DNA of 64,000 nucleotides from Pedobacter miscanthi (GTDB taxonomy: Bacteria > Bacteroidota > Bacteroidia > Sphingobacteriales > Sphingobacteriaceae), in NCBI RefSeq assembly GCF_003315595.1, contig NZ_QNQU01000028.1, positions 1 through 64,000 of the forward strand, written 5' to 3'. Below are positions 45,870 to 55,326 of the stretch, piece by piece. Below the pieces are notes generated by a model. That model was not told the origin of the DNA and did no database searches. It saw only the letters and a list, made by a program, of their open reading frames with translations. A program made the position numbers and the translations under genes. The stretch's first letter is position 1; every line of letters starts with the position of its first letter.

Positions 45870-46367
45870 TTATTGGCAATTGAGTCTTTCAATAAAGTAA
45901 TAGGTATCCAACGCGTCTTCTGATTTTCGGTCATCGTTTTCGTTAATGATCGATTTTACTTTGCCATCACTTTTTTGAGAGCCGGCGTTATTGTACTCGA
46001 ACCTGATGTTTCCAATTGACTTAATTTTTCCATCTTCCGATTTAAAAACGGAATTATAATATTCAATTCTAATATCACCAATGGCTTTAATTTTTCCATC
46101 CTCAGAAGGGAATACACTGTTGTAATATTCTACCCTTGTATCGCCAATTGATTTTACTTTACCATCTTCTGATTTAAAAACCGAATTATAATATTCAATT
46201 CTAGTATTATCTATTGTTTTTATTTTTCCATCTTCGGATGGGAATACGCTGCTGTAATATTCTATTTTACCACGAAAGCGCTGAGCATATGCCTGGTTTG
46301 ATAAACTTAAAAGTAATATTAAGATTATGCTGGTTAAGCTTAATATTTTGGTAAATATATTTTTCAT
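45870..46367 (-). CDS. Secreted protein with five 22-residue repeats
   Basis: 165 residues. A signal peptide (cleavage after AYAQ) is followed by tandem 22-residue units of the form IGDTRVEYYNSVFPSEDGKI. Odd copies read VFPSEDGKIK and even ones VFKSEDGK(V/I)K, so a two-unit (132 bp) block was probably duplicated. The last unit decays (NNAGSQKSDGK) and a charged tail with YYFIERLNCQ ends the protein. It lies 11 bases after the barrel gene on the same strand and is likely co-transcribed. No known domain recognised. Confidence 0.8.
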   Translation of the reverse strand: MKNIFTKILSLTSIILILLLSLSNQAYAQRFRGKIEYYSSVFPSEDGKIKTIDNTRIEYYNSVFKSEDGKVKSIGDTRVEYYNSVFPSEDGKIKAIGDIRIEYYNSVFKSEDGKIKSIGNIRFEYNNAGSQKSDGKVKSIINENDDRKSEDALDTYYFIERLNCQ

Positions 46368-46378
46368 TTTATGAGCTG

Positions 46379-47032
46379 TTAAAAGTGATAATTAAAAGTA
46401 AATGTTGGGGTAAAGTTTTGCAGTGCTAACCTCAGGTTATTGGTTTTATCATAATTGTAAAGCGATTCTGCAGCATAATAATTTTGATGAAAGAAAGATA
46501 CCACCGGTAATGAAAACTCTAAAGCCGCATGTTTAGATATGAAATAACTAAAACCAGGACTTATACTTGCACCCCATCCTTTTATTTTGGCATCGGTACG
46601 GATCAGATAACCTTCTTCATCAATCCTGTTAAAAGTATTGATCTGCAGCAATAGGTTAGCTTGCATAAAAAACTTAAAACGATCTTTAATATCCACATAT
46701 TTACGAACGAAAGGGGAGATGCCAAAACTAAATTCTTTTACTCCCCGCTGTTCTTCGTAATATCCGTATTCATCATTCCATGCGATATAACTTTCGCCAC
46801 GGAGTTTTGAAAGATTTAAAGGAATTTCCAAGCCTATGGCAAAATTGTTGGCAAGAAAATAGCCCCCTCTTGGCGTTAAGGTAAATGTGTTTAAGCTGGG
46901 TGATGAATTGTTTTGTTTAGAGGTTCCAAAACTCACGCTTCCGCCTACAAAGCCGGAACCTTTTTCAGTTTGGGCATAGCTGCGCCAACTAACGGCGCAC
47001 AGAAGCGCCATAATGATTAATTTAGGTTTCAT
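46379..47032 (-). CDS. Outer membrane beta-barrel protein
   Basis: 217 residues from the ATG at 47032 (MKPKLIIMALLCAVSWRSYAQ, signal peptide), nine codons inside the longest frame. It has EKGSGFVGGSVSFG near the start of the mature part, then GGYFLANNFAIGLEIPL and a C-terminal FTFNYHF. The opening and the strand pattern match the barrel at 42234-42836, so the two are paralogues. It is first in an operon with the repeat protein. Confidence 0.87.
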   Translation of the reverse strand: MKPKLIIMALLCAVSWRSYAQTEKGSGFVGGSVSFGTSKQNNSSPSLNTFTLTPRGGYFLANNFAIGLEIPLNLSKLRGESYIAWNDEYGYYEEQRGVKEFSFGISPFVRKYVDIKDRFKFFMQANLLLQINTFNRIDEEGYLIRTDAKIKGWGASISPGFSYFISKHAALEFSLPVVSFFHQNYYAAESLYNYDKTNNLRLALQNFTPTFTFNYHF

Positions 47033-47059
47033 TTTATTTGTGTTTTTGTGTGTAATCAA

Positions 47060-47331
47060 TAATAATCATTATTGAATTAAAAAACAAGAAAATGAACTAG
47101 CATGTTAGTTACGTAAATAAAGTATTTTGTAAGTGGATTATAAATCCACAGTTCGGGGATCCGAATTACAAATCCAGACTAACTTGAGCGGTCATTTCGA
47201 GCGGAGTACAACGCAGCCGGGAACCACGAAGTGCTCAGCGAAGCTAAATCTATCTCGCGGCAGATCTCTCTCCCGAATATTCGTAACGTTTCAGTCGAGA
47301 TAACGACCATTTGTAGATGGATTAAACAAAA
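47060..47331. repeat. Gene-free stretch with a dispersed repeat copy
   Basis: GGTCATTTCGAGCGGAGTAC begins at about 47192 and is followed by the extension GTGCTCAGCGAAGCTAAATC and an inverted partner ending CAGTCGAGATAACGACC near 47308. The 47140-47180 part (GGATTATAAATCCACAGTTC, then TCCGAATTACAAATCCAG) is a short imperfect repeat also seen near 13440-13490. Confidence 0.6.
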
Positions 47332-47332
47332 A

Positions 47333-47363
47333 AATCCCATCCCGGTATAATCGGGATGGGATT
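47333..47363 (-). terminator. Terminator of clpB
   Basis: A 12-bp perfect stem AATCCCATCCCG / CGGGATGGGATT with a 7-nt loop, followed on the minus strand by a T-run. Confidence 0.9.
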
Positions 47364-47381
47364 TAATTTAAGTGTTATGTT

Positions 47382-49982
47382 TTAATCCGCTTTTTGGTTC
47401 AGGAACACAAAATTGTGGTCGAACATATCCAGCTTAATTTTGCTGTCTTTATCTATCTTACCCGCCAATATCTCTTTCGACAGTTCGTTTAAGATTCTTT
47501 TTTGGATAACCCTTTTTAGCGGTCTCGCGCCAAACTGTGGATCGTAACCCAATTGTGCCAACCAATCTAAAGCTTCGTCGCTGGCTTCCATTTCTATGCC
47601 CATTTCGGCCAGGGTTTGCTGTACATGTTTAAACTGCAAGCTCACAATGTTTCTGATTTCGCTGCGGTTTAACGGGGTAAACATAATCAGCTCATCAATC
47701 CTGTTTAAAAACTCCGGACGGATGGTTTGTTTTAACACCTCGAACAATTCGTTTTTGGTTTTAGCAATTACTTCGTCGCGGTTTTCATCGCTTAAATTTT
47801 TAAAATTATCCTGAATCAAATGCGCTCCGATGTTTGATGTCATGATGATGATGGTATTTTTAAAATTCACCGTCCTGCCTTTATTATCGGTTAAACGGCC
47901 ATCATCCAACACCTGTAACAGGATATTAAATACATCCGGATGTGCTTTTTCAATCTCATCAAGCAATACCACCGAATAGGGTTTGCGCCTAACGGCTTCT
48001 GTTAACTGTCCGCCTTCATCGTAACCTACATATCCCGGAGGCGCTCCAATCAATCGCGATACGGCGTGGCGTTCCTGGTATTCGCTCATATCAATACGGG
48101 TTAAAGCATTTTCATCGTTGAACAGAAATTCTGCTAAAGCCTTTGCCAATTCGGTTTTACCCACTCCGGTTGTACCTAAAAAGATGAAAGAGCCAATTGG
48201 TTTGCGTTTATCCTGCAAACCTGCACGAGAGCGACGGATGGCGTCAGAAATGGCTTCAATTGCTTCATCCTGTCCGGCAACACGCTGGTGTAGTTCTTCT
48301 TCTAAATGAAGCAGCTTTTCACGTTCACTGGCAATCAGTTTGGTAACCGGAATGCCTGTCCAACGGCCCACCACACCTGCAATATCATCGGCCGTAACTT
48401 CCTCTTTAAGCATTCGGCTATCGGTCTGCTGACTTTCAAGATCGGCTTTAAGTTTTTCCACTTTATCCTGAGCTTCTTTAATTTTTCCGTAACGGATTTC
48501 AGCAACTTTGCCATAATCTCCGGCACGTTCAGCCTGTTCGGCCTCTAATTTATAATGCTCAATCTGCTCTAATTCATTGTTAACTGCATCTACCAGGTCT
48601 TTTTCACCCTGCCATTTCGCTTTAAATTCGTCGCGCTCTGCCGATAAATTGGCAATTTCTTCCGAAAGTTCTTTAACTTTTCTATCGTCTTTTTCACGTT
48701 TAATGGCTTCGCGTTCAATTTCCAAACGCATAATCTCGCGGTCTAAAGCATCAACATGTTCTGGTACACTGTCCATTTCCATGCGTAATTTCGATGCAGC
48801 CTCATCCATTAAATCGATGGCTTTATCCGGTAAAAAACGATCAGAAATATACCGCTGACTCATTTCTACAGCTGCAATGATGGCTTCGTCTTTAATCCGC
48901 ACTTTGTGGTGGGTTTCGTAACGCTCTTTTAATCCGCGGAGGATCGAAATCGCATCCTGGGTATCAGGTTCTTCAACCATCACCTTCTGGAAACGGCGCT
49001 CCAAGGCTTTATCTTTTTCAAGGTATTTCTGGTATTCATCCAAAGTAGTTGCGCCAATAGCACGTAATTCTCCACGGGCCAGGGCAGGTTTTAAGATGTT
49101 TGCGGCATCCATTGCGCCTTCGCCACCACCGGCACCCACCAAAGTATGGATCTCATCAATAAACAGGATAATATCCCCATCACTTTGTGTAACCTCTTTA
49201 ACTACAGCTTTTAAACGCTCTTCGAATTCGCCTTTGTATTTTGCACCTGCAATTAATGCACCCATATCAAGCGAGTACACCACTTTACTTTTCAGGTTTT
49301 CGGGCACGTCGCCTTTAATAATCCTGAAAGCAATACCTTCTGCAATAGCCGTTTTACCCACACCAGGCTCACCGATCAAAATCGGGTTGTTCTTGGTTCT
49401 GCGCGATAAAATCTGAATCACGCGGCGGATTTCCTCATCACGGCCGATTACCGGATCCAGTTTTCCGCTCTCGGCATACTCGTTCAGGTTACGGGCATAT
49501 TTGCTTAAAGCCTGGTAAGTTGCTTCGGCATTCTGATCGGTTACGCGGTTATCGCCACGTAACTCTGTAATGGCTTTTTTAAGGTCCTTTTCATTAACAC
49601 CCTGTTCTTTTAGTAATTTCGCAGTGCTATCATTAACGGCTAATATGCCCAATAACAAATGTTCTACGGATACAAATTCATCTTTAAATTCTTTTAAAAA
49701 TGTTTGCGCTTTCTGTAAAACGCTATTGGCATTTGATGACAGATAGACATTGCTTCCGCTCACTTTCGGGAATTTGGCAATCTCTGCATCTAAGTTTTGA
49801 TTTAGTGTATTCAGGTTAACGTTCAGTTTCTTTAAAACATAAGAAACCACGTTTTCATCAACAGTAAGCAAACCTTTAAGCAGGTGTGCCGTTTCAATAG
49901 CCTGTTGCTGATTGCCTTGGGCTATTTCAGAAGCCTGTTGAACTGCTTCCTGGGCTTTTATGGTAAAATTGTTGAAGTTCAT
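47382..49982 (-). CDS. clpB: ATP-dependent chaperone ClpB
   Basis: 866 residues, the usual length. In order: Clp N-domain (residues 1-145), first AAA+ with Walker A GEPGVGKT (about 205) and Walker B IILFIDEIH, the coiled-coil M-domain (about 400-525) that is absent from ClpA, second AAA+ with GTTGVGKT (about 607) and VVLLDEIEKAHPDV, and the C-terminal small domain (GARPLKRVIQ). It disaggregates proteins with DnaK/DnaJ in the cytoplasm. It is monocistronic. The upstream region has no repeat matching a heat-shock inverted repeat that I can see. Confidence 0.97.
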   Translation of the reverse strand: MNFNNFTIKAQEAVQQASEIAQGNQQQAIETAHLLKGLLTVDENVVSYVLKKLNVNLNTLNQNLDAEIAKFPKVSGSNVYLSSNANSVLQKAQTFLKEFKDEFVSVEHLLLGILAVNDSTAKLLKEQGVNEKDLKKAITELRGDNRVTDQNAEATYQALSKYARNLNEYAESGKLDPVIGRDEEIRRVIQILSRRTKNNPILIGEPGVGKTAIAEGIAFRIIKGDVPENLKSKVVYSLDMGALIAGAKYKGEFEERLKAVVKEVTQSDGDIILFIDEIHTLVGAGGGEGAMDAANILKPALARGELRAIGATTLDEYQKYLEKDKALERRFQKVMVEEPDTQDAISILRGLKERYETHHKVRIKDEAIIAAVEMSQRYISDRFLPDKAIDLMDEAASKLRMEMDSVPEHVDALDREIMRLEIEREAIKREKDDRKVKELSEEIANLSAERDEFKAKWQGEKDLVDAVNNELEQIEHYKLEAEQAERAGDYGKVAEIRYGKIKEAQDKVEKLKADLESQQTDSRMLKEEVTADDIAGVVGRWTGIPVTKLIASEREKLLHLEEELHQRVAGQDEAIEAISDAIRRSRAGLQDKRKPIGSFIFLGTTGVGKTELAKALAEFLFNDENALTRIDMSEYQERHAVSRLIGAPPGYVGYDEGGQLTEAVRRKPYSVVLLDEIEKAHPDVFNILLQVLDDGRLTDNKGRTVNFKNTIIIMTSNIGAHLIQDNFKNLSDENRDEVIAKTKNELFEVLKQTIRPEFLNRIDELIMFTPLNRSEIRNIVSLQFKHVQQTLAEMGIEMEASDEALDWLAQLGYDPQFGARPLKRVIQKRILNELSKEILAGKIDKDSKIKLDMFDHNFVFLNQKAD

Positions 49983-50469
49983 ATTCCCTTTTAAGTCAAA
50001 ACAAATGCCACTGTTATTTTGATTTTAGAATCGGAAATTTTGTCGGTAAGATTTTATTTTTAATGACTAAATTACTGATTTATAGTATTTTGTGCTGAAA
50101 ATTTGTCGTGTCGTAAGTGTTGAGCCTCTCAGGTTTTCGAAACGTGCGGGGTTTGTATTGATAATTGGTAACTGTTAACTGATTAGGGCGTTACCCTTTC
50201 CCGATGAAAAATCGGGAAAGGGTCAGGCTTTTCAGGGCTGCGCTTCGCTCCGGTACCGATGAAGGATCGGTACTGAACCCTTACAATCCCTAACGCGGGA
50301 GTATCGCAAGTAGACCTCGCAGGTTTAAAAATAAATCCATCCTCTCGACTGAAGCACAGCGAAATGCCTGCCCGTACAGGCGGGGAGAGATCTATCTCGA
50401 TAGATTTCCTTATTTAGGTAGACCTCGCAGGTTTTTGAAACCTGCGAGGTCTGGACAGTGGCATCTGAA

Positions 50470-50618
50470 TTATTTCCTAACTTTTTGCTCAATAACATAC
50501 TGACCAGCCGCTAAATCTATTTTTTTACTACCAGGTTTACCATTAACAGAAATACTTGAGACGGAATTTACCGGTAAACTAATGCTGGCAGTAGAGTTGG
50601 CCGGAATGGTAATATCGT
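50470..50618 (-). pseudogene. Rhamnosidase 3'-end cassette 1
   Basis: 48 codons plus stop, in frame and free of frameshifts, matching the last 49 residues of the GH78 protein (starts DITIPANSTASISLPVNS, ends VIEQKVRK). Relative to the gene it has one codon fewer and about ten changed residues. There is no start codon or promoter of its own. Confidence 0.85.
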
Positions 50619-50780
50619 TTTAGCTAACGCTCGTTTCTAACGAGCGTTGAATAATTTATCGTTTCAAACGATAGAATCGTTTCGCTATTTATGCGCTCGT
50701 TTGGAAACGAGCGCAAGCATTTTTTATTTCAGACTTCCCAGATTTTTGAAACCTGCGAGGTCTGGACAGTGGCATCTTAA

Positions 50781-50932
50781 TTATTTCCCAACTTTTTGCT
50801 CAATTATATGCTTACCTGCCGCTAAATTTATTTTGTTACCACCAGTAATTTTACCATTGACAGAAATACTTGCGCCGGAATTTACCGTTAAATTTATGGT
50901 GGCAGTAGAGTTGGCCGGAATGGTAATATCGT
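50781..50932 (-). pseudogene. Rhamnosidase 3'-end cassette 2
   Basis: 49 codons plus stop in frame, same length as the gene's end (starts DITIPANSTATINLTVNS, ends IIEQKVGK). Differences from the gene are substitutions only. No start codon. Confidence 0.85.
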
Positions 50933-51076
50933 TTTAGCTAACGCTCGTTTCTAATGAGCGTTGAATAATTTATCGTTTCACTATTTATGCACTCGTTTGG
51001 AAACGAGCGCAAGCATTTTTCTATTTCAGACCTCGCAGGTTTTGAAACCTGCGAGGTCTGGACAGTAGCAAGTTAA

Positions 51077-51238
51077 TTATTTCCCAACTTTTTGCTTAAT
51101 TACATACTTACCTGCCGCTAAATCTATTTTAGTACTACCAGTAATTTTACCATTAACAGAAATACTTGCGACGGAATTTACCAGTAAATTAATGCTGGCA
51201 GTAGAGTTGGCCGGAATGGTAATATTGTACCTGATTTT
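51077..51238 (-). pseudogene. Rhamnosidase 3'-end cassette 3
   Basis: The longest copy: homology reaches three codons further upstream (IRYNITIPANS), then stops at the REP-like element. It ends VIKQKVGK and a stop. Reading frame intact, no start codon. Confidence 0.85.
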
Positions 51239-51397
51239 AGCTAACGCTTGTTTCTAACGAGCGTTGAATAATTTATCGTTTCAAACGATAGAATCGTTTC
51301 ACTATTTATGCACTCGTTTGGAAACGTGCGCTAGCATTTTCTATTTCAGACCTCGCAGGTTTTTGAAACCTGCGAGGTCTAGATAGTAGCATCTTAA

Positions 51398-54073
51398 TTA
51401 TTTCCCAACTTTTTGCTCAATAACGTACTTACCAGCCGCTAAATCTATTTTGTTACCACCAGTAGTTTTACCATTAACAGAAATACTTACGCCGGAATTT
51501 ACCGGCAAATTAATGCTAGCTGTAGAGTTGGCCGGAATGGTAATATCATACCTGATCCCGTTATTAATCCTTTTCCAGGCGCTGGTAATTTTTCCATAAG
51601 GGCCAATGTGGCTCGCTTCGAAATTATCCAGACCTTCCATAATATGTGGATTAAGGATGATATGTTTAAAGCCCGGATGTTTTTCATCAGGTTTAATTCC
51701 TCCGGGCGATTTATATAACCATGCTCCGATTTCACCGAACATGATGTGGTTCATCGAGATGTCTGATTTGGCATCAATCGGCCAGTTTTCGTACAAAGTA
51801 GTCGCTCCGTTTTCCATCCACCAGCCCCAGCTTGGATAAGTTTTCTGGGCGGCAACTTTATAGGCAACATCGCTGTAACCATTTTCGCTTAAAGCATTTA
51901 AAATGGCTTTGGTGCCCAACAAACCAACATCTAAATGGAAACCATCAGCTTCTACACGCTTGGCTAAATTTTTGGCAACCAGGGCAACTGATTCTTCGGG
52001 AACAATTTTCCAGTAAAGCGGAACACTCATTTCAGTTTGTATGCCGGTGTTATAAATCCCTTTTTCTTTGTTCAGGTATTTGGCATTAAAAGCATCTTTT
52101 ATTTTTTTAGCGAGCGCTGTATATTTTATATAATCATCATTTTTACCTAATATTTTTGCTGCTTTGGCTAAAATCATCACATCTGCATAATAATAACAGG
52201 TAGAAGTAAGCTCTACCGGAGATTTTGATTTCACCGGGATCCAATCGCCCAGGCCCCAGGTAGTTAAACCCGTAGGGTAGGTTTCATCAATATGGTTTAC
52301 GTATTTCCTGATATTTTCGTAACAATCAGCAAGCAATTTTTGATCACCATAAAACAGGTACACATTCCATGGGATGATGGCTATGGTGCTCGTCCAATCA
52401 GGTCCGTTTCCCCATTCGTAACCCCAGCCATCGGTAGGGATAATAGAAGGCAGCACACCGTTTGGCTGTTGTTCATCACGATGGTCGGCCAGCCATTTTT
52501 CGTAAATCGTAATACCATCAAAGCCATACAAACCTGTTTCTATGGCAATCTGCGCATCACCTGTCCAGCCGTTTTTCTCTCTTTGCGGACAATCCGTTGG
52601 GTAACCGAAAAGATTGGACAGGTACGAATTATTGGTGGCATAATAGATTTTATTGATAATCGGTTCCGACGATTTAACATCGCCCACAACCGGCACGTCG
52701 CTGTGCATAAAATAACCTACCAAATCTTCTTTTTGCAATTGAATAGGGGCAGAGCTGGTTACCTCCACATATTGAAAACCTTTATAGTTAAAATGTGGCA
52801 TAAAACTTTGCGCACCTTTTCCATTTAAAATTAAAATATCGGTCTGAAAAGGATCTGTATTATCCGTTGGGCGGTAATGGGCATCGATGTTCGAGATATC
52901 TACATGTCCGTTAGGGTATAAACGCTCGCCGTGTTTTAGTTTAATCACTGTTCCGGCAGGGCCATTTACAGTGATTTTGCTTACCCCCGAGATATTCCTG
53001 CCCAAATCGAACAGGTAAGTGGTATCATTAAATTTTCTGATGCTTTTACTGGCAATTTCTTCTACATCGCGGATTGGATGTAATGCCTGTGCCACAATAT
53101 TTTTGGATGGTGCAGAGCGGAACATCACGTCTTTCCAGCCTTTATCATCAAAGTTAGGAGTATTCCAGCCTGTTTTTTCCAGTCGTGCGTCGTAATGTTC
53201 GGCCGTATAAATGCTGTTGAAAATAATAGGACTTAAAGCAGTTTTCCAGTCCTTGCCCGATTTAATGGTTTCGGTGGTACCATCTTCGTAAGTTAGACGT
53301 ATATCGAGACAAAAAGTGGGTCTGTTACGCCATGGAGCACGGTCGAAATACCAAACAGCGATAGATTGGTGGTTGTACCAGCCATTGCCCAATAGTACGC
53401 CGATGGCATTTTTTCCCTGGTTAATGGCATTTGTTACATCGTAAGTTAAGTACAATGTTCTTCTATCGAAGCGGGTATACATCGGATCCATGCGGTGGTT
53501 GCCGATTTTCTTTCCGTTAATTGAAAGTTCATATAATCCCGCTGCAGCGATGTAGGCCCTTGCCGATTTAATTTTTTTATTGGCGTTAAAGGTATTGCGG
53601 AAATAGGGGGCAGGTTTAAGTTTGGTGTTTTCGGTATCCGAAATCCATGAGCCCTGCCAGTTTTCCATTTTCATCATGCCTGTTTCAAAACTGGCGATGT
53701 TGGCTTTATTTGATTTTTTATTATTTCCATTTGCGATATCTACCCGCCAATAGTACTTGGTAAAAGGTTTTAGTAGTTGGCCAGAATAAACGATCAGATT
53801 TTGATCTGACTTCACCCAGCCTGTATTCCATAGTTTTGCGTTAGCTTTTATTAATGAGGCAGAATCTGTATCAACCAGAATACGGTAAGCGCTTTGTTTG
53901 GCACCCTGGCCGGCATCGTCCATTTGCCAGGTAAAACGAGGGTTTGTGCTATCCAGGCCAATAGGGTTAACCAAATATTCGGTTTTTAAAGCGGTACCCG
54001 ATTGGGCAAAAGATTTGGAAAGTGGAGAAAGGGCAAAAAGTAAAGTGGTAATTTGTAAAAATCTTTGGTTCAT
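51398..54073 (-). CDS. Secreted GH78 alpha-L-rhamnosidase
   Basis: 891 residues with a signal peptide (cleavage after SFAQ). Domain order of bacterial GH78: N-terminal beta domains (NPIGLDSTNPRFTWQM, the conserved fibronectin-like start), a carbohydrate-binding-like domain (YRTL/YLTYDVTNAINQGKNAIGVLLGNGWY), then the (alpha/alpha)6 barrel with YPTDCPQREKNGWTGDAQ around residue 495 (catalytic acid region) and GWWMENGATTLYENW, and a C-terminal beta domain. It releases L-rhamnose from plant glycosides or polysaccharides. The last 49-52 residues are repeated three times downstream. Confidence 0.93.
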   Translation of the reverse strand: MNQRFLQITTLLFALSPLSKSFAQSGTALKTEYLVNPIGLDSTNPRFTWQMDDAGQGAKQSAYRILVDTDSASLIKANAKLWNTGWVKSDQNLIVYSGQLLKPFTKYYWRVDIANGNNKKSNKANIASFETGMMKMENWQGSWISDTENTKLKPAPYFRNTFNANKKIKSARAYIAAAGLYELSINGKKIGNHRMDPMYTRFDRRTLYLTYDVTNAINQGKNAIGVLLGNGWYNHQSIAVWYFDRAPWRNRPTFCLDIRLTYEDGTTETIKSGKDWKTALSPIIFNSIYTAEHYDARLEKTGWNTPNFDDKGWKDVMFRSAPSKNIVAQALHPIRDVEEIASKSIRKFNDTTYLFDLGRNISGVSKITVNGPAGTVIKLKHGERLYPNGHVDISNIDAHYRPTDNTDPFQTDILILNGKGAQSFMPHFNYKGFQYVEVTSSAPIQLQKEDLVGYFMHSDVPVVGDVKSSEPIINKIYYATNNSYLSNLFGYPTDCPQREKNGWTGDAQIAIETGLYGFDGITIYEKWLADHRDEQQPNGVLPSIIPTDGWGYEWGNGPDWTSTIAIIPWNVYLFYGDQKLLADCYENIRKYVNHIDETYPTGLTTWGLGDWIPVKSKSPVELTSTCYYYADVMILAKAAKILGKNDDYIKYTALAKKIKDAFNAKYLNKEKGIYNTGIQTEMSVPLYWKIVPEESVALVAKNLAKRVEADGFHLDVGLLGTKAILNALSENGYSDVAYKVAAQKTYPSWGWWMENGATTLYENWPIDAKSDISMNHIMFGEIGAWLYKSPGGIKPDEKHPGFKHIILNPHIMEGLDNFEASHIGPYGKITSAWKRINNGIRYDITIPANSTASINLPVNSGVSISVNGKTTGGNKIDLAAGKYVIEQKVGK

Positions 54074-54155
54074 AGTTTAGGGCTTATCCAAAAACTAAGG
54101 TATTAAAATAATATGCTGATAAAAGAACCTCACTGGAATTTTTACGCATAAAAAA

Positions 54156-54175
54156 AGACGAGCTTTAACTCGTCT
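54156..54175 (-). terminator. Terminator of the pyrE-SRPBCC operon
   Basis: Stem AGACGAG / CTCGTCT with a 6-nt loop, followed on the minus strand by seven T. Confidence 0.8.
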
Positions 54176-54214
54176 CATTTATCGGTGTCATCACTCAAAT
54201 CGGTGAATTTTTTT

Positions 54215-54613
54215 TTAACCTAATATTTCTTTCAGTTTTTCTGTCTGATGATCAGCCAGTTTTTGCAAAGGGCCTGATGCGAGCATTTTCATCATCATAT
54301 TCAGGTCTGCTGAAATAATGTGTTTAGCAGTGGTTGTTCCGTTTCCGTTATCTGCAACCGTCCATTTTAACTCTACATCAAAAGGGGCTTTCTCACTAGG
54401 AATTGCTGTTATTTCCTGGTTTTCCACCCGGTTAGAGATTTTGATGGCCAATTTAGCCATATTCTGGATGGTAAACCTTGCATCATCTTCAGTTGATTCC
54501 CAGTTGTAAATATTTTCTGGCATCAATTGCTGATGATTGTTCATATTGGTTAGAAAAGCATAAACCTCGGCAACGGGTTTATTTACTTCTACTGTGCTTT
54601 CAATAACAGTCAT
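54215..54613 (-). CDS. SRPBCC family protein
   Basis: 132 residues of START/polyketide-cyclase-like fold: VIESTVEVNKPVAEVYAFLTNMNNHQQLMP at the N-terminus and the long C-terminal helix (PLQKLADHQTEKLKEIL). No signal peptide. It follows pyrE by 35 bases on the same strand, a neighbourhood common in Sphingobacteriaceae. Ligand unknown. Confidence 0.88.
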   Translation of the reverse strand: MTVIESTVEVNKPVAEVYAFLTNMNNHQQLMPENIYNWESTEDDARFTIQNMAKLAIKISNRVENQEITAIPSEKAPFDVELKWTVADNGNGTTTAKHIISADLNMMMKMLASGPLQKLADHQTEKLKEILG

Positions 54614-54648
54614 TATATATTTTTATAGATTTTGTTTTTACTCCAAAC

Positions 54649-55314
54649 TTAGGATTCTGAACTCAAAACTTGTCCCTGTCCCCATTCTGAAGGGTTTAAA
54701 CGCCATTTACCCAGTAATTCCATATCGCTTTTGGCAATAATGCTGTGCTCGGCAGCATAATCAATTAAAGCAGCATAATTTGATAAGGTAAGGTAACGGC
54801 ATTTTGCAGCAGCAAAATTTTCGTCTGCTTTTTCGAAACCATATGTAAATATAGCAGCTAAACCGGCAACTGACAAACCTGCAGCCCTTAAAGCTTCAAC
54901 AGCCTGTAAGCTGCTTTTTCCGGTGGAGATTAGATCTTCTATTACCACTACACGCTGACCTTCTATCACTTCGCCTTCGATTAAACTTCCGGTACCGTGT
55001 TCTTTGGCTTTGGCCCTTACATAAATAAATGGTAAACCAAGTTCCTGTGCTACCAAAACACCTTGAGGGATACCGGCAGTTGCAACACCAGCAATCACAT
55101 CTACAGAGCCAAATTCTTCCTGTATAGCCTGGGCAAGTTTCTGACGGATGTAAGTTCTAACCTGAGGGTGGGAAAGGGTAATCCTGTTATCGCAATAAAT
55201 AGGCGATTTCCAGCCTGACGCCCATGTAAAAGGGTTGTTTGGCTGTAATTTGATTGCTTTTATCTGTAATAAAAATTCCGCTACCTTTAATTCAATATCA
55301 CTTTTATTATACAT
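54649..55314 (-). CDS. pyrE: Orotate phosphoribosyltransferase
   Basis: 221 residues. The PRPP-binding motif is RVVVIEDLISTGKSS at 121-135, the orotate/PRPP loop is YVRAKAKEHGTGSLIEG at 98-114, and WASGWKSPIYCDNR is the conserved N-terminal substrate region. It makes OMP from orotate and PRPP in pyrimidine synthesis. First gene of the operon with the SRPBCC protein. A TAATTTTG box lies only 4 bases upstream of the ATG. Confidence 0.96.
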   Translation of the reverse strand: MYNKSDIELKVAEFLLQIKAIKLQPNNPFTWASGWKSPIYCDNRITLSHPQVRTYIRQKLAQAIQEEFGSVDVIAGVATAGIPQGVLVAQELGLPFIYVRAKAKEHGTGSLIEGEVIEGQRVVVIEDLISTGKSSLQAVEALRAAGLSVAGLAAIFTYGFEKADENFAAAKCRYLTLSNYAALIDYAAEHSIIAKSDMELLGKWRLNPSEWGQGQVLSSES

Positions 55315-55318
55315 GGCT

Positions 55319-55326
55319 CAAAATTA
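55319..55326 (-). promoter_or_regulatory. -7 box of pyrE, very close to the start codon
   Basis: TAATTTTG on the minus strand (exact TAnnTTTG) with only 4 bases to the ATG. The upstream TTATG 19 bases away is a weak -33 match. The transcript would be leaderless or nearly so. Confidence 0.45.

Larger units (their letters stand above)
50416..51381. repeat. Three-fold repeated block: palindrome, rhamnosidase 3' cassette, compound palindrome
   Basis: Downstream of the rhamnosidase gene the unit [GACCTCGCAGG palindrome] - [148-162 bp copy of the gene's 3' end] - [REP-like element of about 80-100 bp] is repeated three times, with starts 296-321 bp apart. GACCTCGCAGGTTT / AAACCTGCGAGGTC hairpins lie at about 50418-50452, 51028-51060 and 51346-51381, with a decayed one at 50733-50763. 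REP-like elements lie at 50619-50720, 50935-51015 and 51237-51335. The most complete has three hairpins: AACGCTCGTT/AACGAGCGTT, ATCGTTT/AAACGAT and GCGCTCGTTT/AAACGAGCGC. The part from 49983 to 50415 has no gene. Confidence 0.85.

Noticed and set aside
49983..50030. Sigma-54-like TGGCAT-N6-TTGA upstream of clpB
   Set aside because: The -12 element lacks the final C and no sigma-54 activator context is visible; one chance match in AT-rich DNA.
50647..50937. Plus-strand 96-codon frame across the rhamnosidase cassettes
   Set aside because: It runs antisense to the cassettes and through the palindromes; the minus-strand in-frame homology explains the sequence better.
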